Shown here one piece after another: positions 58,352 to 64,000 of a stretch of DNA of 64,000 nucleotides; the first letter of the stretch is position 1, and the number at the start of each line of letters is the position of its first letter. Both the position numbers and the translations under genes were made by a program. The notes under the pieces are model-generated. The model searched no databases. It saw only the letters and a list, made by a program, of their open reading frames with translations, and was not told the DNA's origin. The stretch comes from Ensifer adhaerens (GTDB lineage Bacteria; Pseudomonadota; Alphaproteobacteria; Rhizobiales; Rhizobiaceae), in contig NZ_PNFP01000002.1 in NCBI RefSeq assembly GCF_002940685.1, positions 434,001 through 498,000 of the forward strand. The letters run 5' to 3'.

Positions 58352-59458
58352 ATGTCGCTTCGCCTCGCCACCTTCAATATCGAGAACCTCTTGAGCCGGT
58401 TCGATTTTTCCGGCTTTCGCAATCAACTGAAACAGGACCGGGTGCTGCGGCTCTTCGACGTCAAGAGCGAGGCGGAATACCAGCGGCTGGAGGAGGCGCG
58501 CACCATCGCGCATACGGACGACACGCGGCAGATGTCGGCCTTGGCGATCGCCGATTGCGACGCGGATATCCTCTGCCTGCAGGAAGCCGACAACATGGCC
58601 TCGCTGCAGGCCTTCGAATACAACTATCTCTTTCGCATGGTCGGCAACGGCTATCGCCAGAAGTACCTGATCGAGGGCAACGATTCGCGCGGGATCGATG
58701 TCGCCGTGCTGATGCGCGAGGAGACGCGCGACGGCCAGCCGATCGAGTGCCTCGAGGTGAAAAGCCATGCGGGCCTGACCTATGAGGACCTCGATCTCTT
58801 CAACGACAAAATAGCGCTCACCAACCGGCCGGCCGACCGGATCTTCAAGCGCGACTGCCTGGAACTGGACCTTCGGATCGGCGGGCGGCCGCTGACGCTT
58901 TACGTCGTGCACTTCAAGTCGATGGGGCCGGCGCGCGAAGGGCTCGATGGCCGGCAGGCGACGATGCCGCTGCGCGTGGCCGAGGCCTCGGCCGTGCGCC
59001 ACATCATCGAGAGCCGCTTCGGCCGCGGGAAGACGGCCGACAAGATGTTTGCGATCTGCGGCGACATGAACGACTACCAGGAGAAGGTGAACATCCTCGG
59101 CGACCGGCGCACCGGCTACCAGTTCGTGCCGTATGACGAGGAGACGAGTGCGCTCGATATCTTCACGCATGACGGCTTTGCCGAAAACCCGATGCTGCGC
59201 CGGCCAGTGATGGACCGCTGGACGCTGTTTCACAGCCGCGGGCCGCAGGAGCGGCATCTCTGCCAGCTCGACTATATCTGGCTGTCGCCGGCGCTGTCCA
59301 AGCGCAACGCGCACCAGGTGCCCGAGGTCATCCGCGGCGGCCAACCGTTCCGCACGATCTTTCCGCCAGGCCTGGAGGCGGAACGCTATCCGCGCACCGG
59401 CTGGGATCGGCCGAAGGCATCCGACCATTGCCCCGTGGCCATCACCCTGGATGTGTGA
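58352..59458 (+). CDS. Endonuclease/exonuclease/phosphatase (EEP) family protein
   Basis: The 368-residue protein has the EEP (DNase I-like) active-site series: LRLATFNIENLLSRFDF (Asn), ILCLQEADNMASLQAF (metal Glu), LYVVHFKSMGPARE (His), FAICGDMNDYQEKVNI (Asp-x-Asn), LDYIWLSPAL and the final KASDHCPVAITLDV (Asp-His). All catalytic residues are present. The substrate (nucleic acid, sphingolipid or phosphoinositide) cannot be told. No signal peptide. The Nudix gene starts 2 bp after its stop, so they form an operon. Confidence 0.9.
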   Translation: MSLRLATFNIENLLSRFDFSGFRNQLKQDRVLRLFDVKSEAEYQRLEEARTIAHTDDTRQMSALAIADCDADILCLQEADNMASLQAFEYNYLFRMVGNGYRQKYLIEGNDSRGIDVAVLMREETRDGQPIECLEVKSHAGLTYEDLDLFNDKIALTNRPADRIFKRDCLELDLRIGGRPLTLYVVHFKSMGPAREGLDGRQATMPLRVAEASAVRHIIESRFGRGKTADKMFAICGDMNDYQEKVNILGDRRTGYQFVPYDEETSALDIFTHDGFAENPMLRRPVMDRWTLFHSRGPQERHLCQLDYIWLSPALSKRNAHQVPEVIRGGQPFRTIFPPGLEAERYPRTGWDRPKASDHCPVAITLDV

Positions 59459-59460
59459 GC

Positions 59461-60186
59461 ATGAGCGCGCTTGAAAGCAATACGGCTGAATGGCCGGATG
59501 AAGGCGTCATCATCCCGATCGATGCGGTGGATGTCCGCGTTGTCGGCGCGGCGCATCCGTTTCACCTTGAGGAGTTGGAGCGCGCGCAGGAAAACTGGCA
59601 ACGGGAGATCGCCGCCAACCCGCATCTCTTCGATGGGCGGATGGTGCTGCTGCGGGCGCTTCGCATCGCGGACGGCCGGCTGCGGGGCGAGGGGCATGTG
59701 GTGCCCTATTCGACCTTTCTCTGGTGGCGCAAGACGCGGGCAAAGAGTGCCTTTCATCTCTTTGCCATGCCGGCGATCCTTTCTTCCGACGGTGCGCTGA
59801 TCCTCGTGCGCATGGGCGGGCATACCGCCAATCCGGGCCGGGTCTACAGCCCCTCCGGTTCGCTCGAGCCCGAGGATATCGTCGATGGCGGCTGCGACAT
59901 CGACGGCAATATCCGCCGCGAGGCGATGGAAGAAACCGGCATCGACCTTTCGCTCGCGACGGTGGAGCCCGGCTATCACCTGCTGCATATGGGCCGCGCC
60001 GTGACGCTCATGCGCGTCTATCGCTATCCGGAGAAGGCCGAAGTGCTGGTTGCGCGCATCGCCGCGCATATCGCCAGCGATCCCGAACCGGAGATCGACG
60101 AGGCGATCGCGGTTTTCGGTCCGGATCCCCACGCGCACAACTACCCGCCCTTCATTCCGCCCGTTCTGGAGTGGCTGTTTCGGTAA
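59461..60186 (+). CDS. Nudix-like hydrolase with a modified Nudix box
   Basis: The 241-residue protein has a Nudix-type fold (FAMPAILSSDGALILVRMGG, GRVYSPSGSLEPEDIVDGGC) and the helix of the Nudix box NIRREAMEETGIDLSLA (R-E-A-x-E-E-T-G-I). The first Gly/Glu part of the box is stretched by an insertion (GSLEPEDIVDGGCDIDGN), a variation seen in some phosphohydrolase-like relatives. An N-terminal domain of about 90 residues (VRVVGAAHPFHLEELERAQE, WQREIAANPHLFDGRMVLL) is typical of a Rhizobiales Nudix subfamily. Two bases after the EEP gene: likely co-expressed. Confidence 0.83.
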   Translation: MSALESNTAEWPDEGVIIPIDAVDVRVVGAAHPFHLEELERAQENWQREIAANPHLFDGRMVLLRALRIADGRLRGEGHVVPYSTFLWWRKTRAKSAFHLFAMPAILSSDGALILVRMGGHTANPGRVYSPSGSLEPEDIVDGGCDIDGNIRREAMEETGIDLSLATVEPGYHLLHMGRAVTLMRVYRYPEKAEVLVARIAAHIASDPEPEIDEAIAVFGPDPHAHNYPPFIPPVLEWLFR

Positions 60187-60412
60187 CATCCGCCCGCCAC
60201 GACCATGAATCAATAAATCGCGCTATCTTTTTGTATTTGTAGCGCTTATGCCGCGCGCGTCTGCTTGCGCCTTGGGCCCCGTTGATGCGCAGGAAGAACT
60301 GCCACGCCTTCACACATGCCCGCGCCCCTCGGTCGTTGCATCCCAACAATCAGGAAGGACCGCGCAGGGTGGAAAACGGACTTCCGCCGGACCAGCCACC
60401 GACACTGCAGTC

Positions 60413-62140
60413 TCACCACGTGAAAGCAATATCGTCGGCAGATAGGTCCGCAAGCGAAACGCCTTCGATGAGGATACCTTCGGTTTCACCATGAAAGGCT
60501 ACATAGAGACCCTCCTCTGTGTCATGCGAGGCAGCCACAAAGGAATCGAAATTATAGATGTTGGTGTCGCCAGGATAAAAGCCCCCCAACTCGATCACGT
60601 CGCCACTTTGGGTGTCAAAATCGACGATATGGTCGATGCTGCTATGGCGAACCTCAAATCCACTCCAGTGGAATGTGTCAGCGCCCTCACCGCCGATCAG
60701 ACGATCTGCTCCCTGCTGGCCGAAGATGTGGTCATTGCCGCCTCGCCCCTCGAGAAGGTCATCGCCGCTTCCTCCTTGGATAATATCGTTACCGGCGGCG
60801 CCGCGTAGCGTGTCATCATGGTCACCGAAAACGCGTATCTCGAAATCTTCGACATTGACAAAAGTCAAACCCGTTGAGCTTGTTCCACTGGCGGCGTCAA
60901 CATTGATCGCAGCCGATAGATCGGGGACGGTGATCTCAAGCGTATCGTGGCCATCGCCGCCATCAATGTCGGTTAGTCGAGCGGCAAAGATCGTGTCTTC
61001 ACCGGCGCCGGCCCTGACAGTGGTTATCTCGGTCGTATTGGAATTAACGACCGCGAAATGGTCATCACCATTGCCGCCGTCGAGCATATCGGCGCCACCG
61101 TAGCGGTTATCGAGCCAATCATTGCCTTCGCCGCCGAATAACGTGTCATTGCCTTCATCACCATCGAGGAAGTCAATACCGTCGCCTCCAGAGAGGTAGT
61201 CATCGCCTTCGCCCCCACTAAGTGAGTCGACCCCGGCACCGCCTTCAAGGCGGTCATCATCGCCTTCGCCATAGAGATAGTCGTTGTTTTCGCCGCCAAA
61301 CAGGCGGTCGGCCCCACTGCCGCCGAAGAGGTTGTCGCGACTGAGGCCACCGAGCAAGGTATCATTGCCGCTGCCGGTATGTGCGTAAACCCGCTCAAAA
61401 TTGTGAAAGGCGGTACCGGTCGATGTAACGCCATTGACCACATCGACCGTGACATCATCGGTCCGATCCGCATCCTCGAGCCGTAACGTGTCGTCACCGT
61501 CGCCGCCGTCGAGTTCGGCAGATGAAAGTGTCGTTGTGATGCTGTCGTCGCCACTGCCACCAGAAAGATGATTGGCCCCGAACCGATCGATTATCGTGTC
61601 GTTGCCCGCACCGGCGTCGATAACATCAGCACCCAGGGAACTCATTTGATTATAGGTGTTCGGCAACGACTGGCCGCCGATGATGTCCGCGCCGTCTCCG
61701 GTCGAGATCACGTCGTCACCCGTGCCACCCTCAACAATGTCCTTGCCGCTACCGGTCGTCAGTTCCAGCCGCTCGATGCCGCGGTAGAAGATGTGATTGT
61801 CGGTCTCAGCCGGGTCACCGAAGGTTGCGTGGCGGTTCATGCCGTTAAACGTGACTCGGTTGCCCGTCCCTGAAAGATCGATGACCAGCGTATCGATGCC
61901 GGCACCTCCCCGCGCCACGCCGCCCGTTCCGTTGAGTTCCAGCCGGTCATCGCCATCGCCGCCATCGAGCTCGTCATAGCCGCTGAAACTCATCAGACCG
62001 TCGTTACCGGCCCCGCCATAGAGAAAGTCGTTCCCAAGCCCGCCGTCCAGCGTGTCATTGGCGCCGAGACCCCAGATATTGTCGTTTTCGTCTGTCCCGA
62101 ACAGGGTGTTGTTCGCATCAGTGCCGACTATCTTTGCCAT
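60413..62140 (-). CDS. RTX-repeat calcium-binding protein (type I secreted)
   Basis: The 575-residue protein is built almost wholly of GGxGxDxLx nonapeptides in several blocks (LDGGLGNDFLYGGAGNDGL, LFGGENNDYLYGEGDDDRL, IIQGGSGDDLLEGRGGNDHI), separated by beta-rich spacers (TVDVVNGVTSTGTAFHNFER and INVDAASGTSSTGLTFVNVE). Each block would bind calcium and fold after export. The C-terminus (IEGVSLADLSADDIAFTW) is an acidic hydroxyl-rich type I secretion signal. There is no enzymatic domain. No ABC/HlyD/TolC secretion genes are adjacent. MAK at 62140 is used as start since AGGAGG lies 9 bases ahead. It has lower GC than its neighbours. Confidence 0.9.
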   Translation of the reverse strand: MAKIVGTDANNTLFGTDENDNIWGLGANDTLDGGLGNDFLYGGAGNDGLMSFSGYDELDGGDGDDRLELNGTGGVARGGAGIDTLVIDLSGTGNRVTFNGMNRHATFGDPAETDNHIFYRGIERLELTTGSGKDIVEGGTGDDVISTGDGADIIGGQSLPNTYNQMSSLGADVIDAGAGNDTIIDRFGANHLSGGSGDDSITTTLSSAELDGGDGDDTLRLEDADRTDDVTVDVVNGVTSTGTAFHNFERVYAHTGSGNDTLLGGLSRDNLFGGSGADRLFGGENNDYLYGEGDDDRLEGGAGVDSLSGGEGDDYLSGGDGIDFLDGDEGNDTLFGGEGNDWLDNRYGGADMLDGGNGDDHFAVVNSNTTEITTVRAGAGEDTIFAARLTDIDGGDGHDTLEITVPDLSAAINVDAASGTSSTGLTFVNVEDFEIRVFGDHDDTLRGAAGNDIIQGGSGDDLLEGRGGNDHIFGQQGADRLIGGEGADTFHWSGFEVRHSSIDHIVDFDTQSGDVIELGGFYPGDTNIYNFDSFVAASHDTEEGLYVAFHGETEGILIEGVSLADLSADDIAFTW

Positions 62141-62831
62141 TGTTTTCATCCTCCTGAAAGCAACCTATAATCAAGCAACAATTGCAAACAAGTATTATGT
62201 TTTTTAATTGCAGTAATTTATTGTACTTCAATTATAATTCAAAAATGAAATCAATATCCATCACCGTCATGCAAATAACTGAAAGCCGGCGAGATCCTGG
62301 AACAACTGGCATTGAGATCGATGACGCTAGCCGGAAGCGCCCGAGCCAGACGCGATACGGCTGGCAAGATTTGGATTTACGATTGTTAGTAGTTTCTGAT
62401 GTTTCCTTCGGCTTTCGCTACTGACGTCGAGATGACGGAAGGTGGCGCGGTAACTGTGTGCCGCGGGCTGTTGAGCAAGATGGGAGGTGCTCATGCGACG
62501 GGGACAGATGTCACGCCCGGGGAATGGGGGCAGGTGCACGGCGTCCAAAACGTCGGTTGGTACCGTTTCCGACTGGGGGTATTCGAGGGGCTGCTATTTC
62601 CCCTTGCCGGGAATTGGGGCGTCGTGCCATTGGGCGACGGCACGTATCAGTTTCATCCGGAGGCTGCTGTACCGCGCCATTAAGAGCCAAGTTCATCTGC
62701 GGCGGGGCATGCAGGCGGCGCCGAGGTTAAAGAAATCGTGATCCGCGCCGAGCTGTGCACGGGTGCTTTTAAGCCTTGCCGCCCGCGTCCCGACGCTGCA
62801 AAGTTTGCGGCATATTCGCAAGGGGACATGA
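62141..62831. other. 690-bp stretch without a supported gene
   Basis: 62150-62300 is AT-rich (the leader of the RTX gene on the minus strand, with several A/T runs suitable for a promoter). From 62399 to 62683 a plus-strand frame of 94 codons is open but has no ribosome site and no recognisable motif. Confidence 0.5.
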
Positions 62832-63749
62832 ATGGCGCTCAGCTACGCGATCTACGACGTCTTCACCGACAGGCAACTCGAGGGCAATCCGCTGGCCGTG
62901 GTCTTCGGCGCCGACTGGCTGGACGACGGGGCGATGCAGGCGATCGCGCAGGAATTCAACCTGTCGGAGACGGTGTTCATCCGCAGGCCAGGCGGTGCTG
63001 CGCATACGGCAAAGCTCAGGATTTTCACGCCCGCCCAGGAGCTGCCGTTTGCCGGGCATCCGACCGTCGGCGCGGCAGTCGCGATCGCCGAGGCCCAGCA
63101 AGGCACGACGGAGGAAGGCATCGACCTCGTTCAGGTGCTGGAGGAGAAGGTGGGGCCGGTGCGCTGTGCCGTGCGGCTCAAGCCCGGGCAGGCAAGCTTT
63201 GCCGAATTCGACCTGCCGCGAAAATCGGTCAGGCTCGACGCACGCTTCGACCGGCAGGCGATCGCCGATGCGCTGAGCCTGAAGCTCTCGCAGATCGGTT
63301 TCGAGAATCACGTGCCCTCGTTCTGGAGTGCGGGCGCGCCCTTCGTCATGGTGCCGGTGCACGACGTGGCTGCCGCCGCTGCGATCGAGTTCGATTCGCT
63401 GCGCTGGGAGCAACTGACGCCGATGGCGGAAGGGCGGCTTGCCGCGGCCTATGTCTATTGTCGCGGCGGCGTGAACCACACGGCGCGCTTCCACGCCCGC
63501 AAGTTCGGCCCCGGTGCCGGCAATCTCGAGGATGCCGCGACCGGCTCGGCGGTGGCCGCCCTTTCCGGCGCAATCCACCACTTCGACCAGTTCGTCGACG
63601 GTCACCACCCGGTGCTCGTCGAGCAGGGCGTGGAAATGGGACGGCCGTCCTTCATCCACCTGCATCTCGACATCTCGGGCGGCGAAATCAGCAACGCCCG
63701 CATCGGCGGCCATGCGGTCAAGATCGCAGCCGGCGAACTCTATGTGTGA
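62832..63749 (+). CDS. PhzF family isomerase/epimerase-like protein
   Basis: The 305-residue protein has the two-lobed PhzF (diaminopimelate-epimerase-like) fold: YAIYDVFTDRQLEGNPLAVV, the conserved catalytic Glu in FNLSETVFIRRPG, IFTPAQELPFAGHPTVGAA in lobe 1 and DAATGSAVAALSGAIHHFDQ plus VEQGVEMGRPSFIHL in lobe 2. Members isomerise small acids, as PhzF does in phenazine synthesis, but most, including this stand-alone one, have unknown substrates. The start follows CAAGGGGACATGA. Confidence 0.92.
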   Translation: MALSYAIYDVFTDRQLEGNPLAVVFGADWLDDGAMQAIAQEFNLSETVFIRRPGGAAHTAKLRIFTPAQELPFAGHPTVGAAVAIAEAQQGTTEEGIDLVQVLEEKVGPVRCAVRLKPGQASFAEFDLPRKSVRLDARFDRQAIADALSLKLSQIGFENHVPSFWSAGAPFVMVPVHDVAAAAAIEFDSLRWEQLTPMAEGRLAAAYVYCRGGVNHTARFHARKFGPGAGNLEDAATGSAVAALSGAIHHFDQFVDGHHPVLVEQGVEMGRPSFIHLHLDISGGEISNARIGGHAVKIAAGELYV

Positions 63750-63800
63750 GGCGCGCGGACCGCTTGCAAGCTTCCGTTCGAACGGTGCTTTAGCGCGTGA

Positions 63801-64000
63801 TTACGGGCTTGAGCCAGCGATTGAACTCATAGTGCAGGCCTCCCCCGACATGGCTGCGCGCTGAACGCAATCGCAAGCCGTCTCCCATTGCGCCAAGAAC
63901 CTGTATGGGCTCTCGCCCGCACCGAGCGTATCGAAGCATTCGGGCTGCTCGGCTGGGCCGAAGAAACGCAGGCTGCGCGTCCCATAGTCACGATCGACGG
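63801..64000 (-). CDS. C-terminal part of an unknown gene cut by the window edge
   Basis: On the minus strand an open frame enters from the right edge and stops at TAA (complement of 63801-63803). It reads DYGTRSLRFFGPAEQPECFD, TLGAGESPYRFLAQWETACD, then CVQRAAMSGEACTMSSIAGS. Composition and codon pattern look coding, but I recognise no family. Confidence 0.4.
   Translation of the reverse strand, partial: VDRDYGTRSLRFFGPAEQPECFDTLGAGESPYRFLAQWETACDCVQRAAMSGEACTMSSIAGSSP

Noticed and set aside
62399-62683. 94-codon plus-strand frame before the PhzF gene
   Set aside because: No ribosome site, no recognisable motif, and three overlapping alternative frames of similar length.
63750-63800. Attachment site or tRNA at the right edge
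   Set aside because: No clover-leaf pattern and no direct repeat with another part of the window; a minus-strand gene end explains the sequence better.

Overview
The window is about 64 kb of GC-rich DNA dense with short operons. It reads like a chromosome (or chromid) of a Rhizobiaceae member, most likely of the Sinorhizobium/Ensifer-Rhizobium-Shinella group. The pointers are a second, C-terminally truncated FtsZ (29983-31020), four composite intergenic repeats with CCCCTCA/TGAGGGG ends that resemble rhizobial intergenic mosaic elements, a PhoB box in front of an iron(III)-type ABC operon, many LysR/SDR divergent pairs, and frequent TTG/GTG starts. I see no rRNA, tRNA, CRISPR array, phage or intact insertion sequence.

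Layout. 1-5.5 kb: the 3' part of an EF-G-like GTPase gene, a tetR-SDR operon flanked by a 130-bp direct repeat (a LysR fragment and the intact LysR gene), an aldo/keto reductase remnant, and an orphan amino-acid binding protein. 5.5-14.5 kb: a repeat cluster, an MlrC-type peptidase, a YiaW/YiaV-like membrane pair, an aldo/keto reductase, a large exported arylsulfatase, a GST and small secreted proteins. 14.6-17 kb: a purine-type NCS2 permease preceded by a candidate riboswitch, then a nucleoside/guanine-type deaminase. 17-23.6 kb: a Cache-HAMP adenylate cyclase, a TetR/RidA divergent pair with three operators, an ECF41 sigma factor operon with its own recognisable promoter, and an unknown protein with a peptidoglycan-binding-like tail. 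23.6-27.5 kb: the iron ABC operon. 27.5-32 kb: a phosphotransferase, a GST, FtsZ2 and a nucleotidyltransferase. 32-34.4 kb: sparse DNA with several very small membrane or secreted proteins. 34.4-44 kb: an MscS channel, two LysR/SDR divergent pairs, GNAT and small envelope proteins. 44-50 kb: possible immunity-like proteins, CYTH, GST, a GreA/B-like protein, a DUF3095 protein and the ohrR/ohr pair. 50-58 kb: an amidohydrolase, a dapA remnant, a Tat-exported molybdenum hydroxylase with its 2Fe-2S subunit and dihaem cytochrome c, a DapA paralogue, and a Tat-exported DUF1254 protein. 58-64 kb: an EEP-family nuclease/phosphatase, a Nudix protein, an RTX protein, a PhzF protein and the edge of one more gene.

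Regulatory signals are unusually readable here. They include the 14.67-kb RNA element whose P1 helix competes with a hairpin holding the ribosome site, the triple ATACG-N3-CGTAT operators, an ECF41 promoter TGTCACA-N16-CGTC, a Pho box, and an 11-mer TCGYATCCGAT found twice in the ohrR-ohr gap and twice in front of the DUF3095 gene 1.8 kb away, which suggests one regulon. Two gene-end fragments (LysR, dapA) lie within about 5 kb of the full-length copies they resemble, which points to repeated partial duplication.
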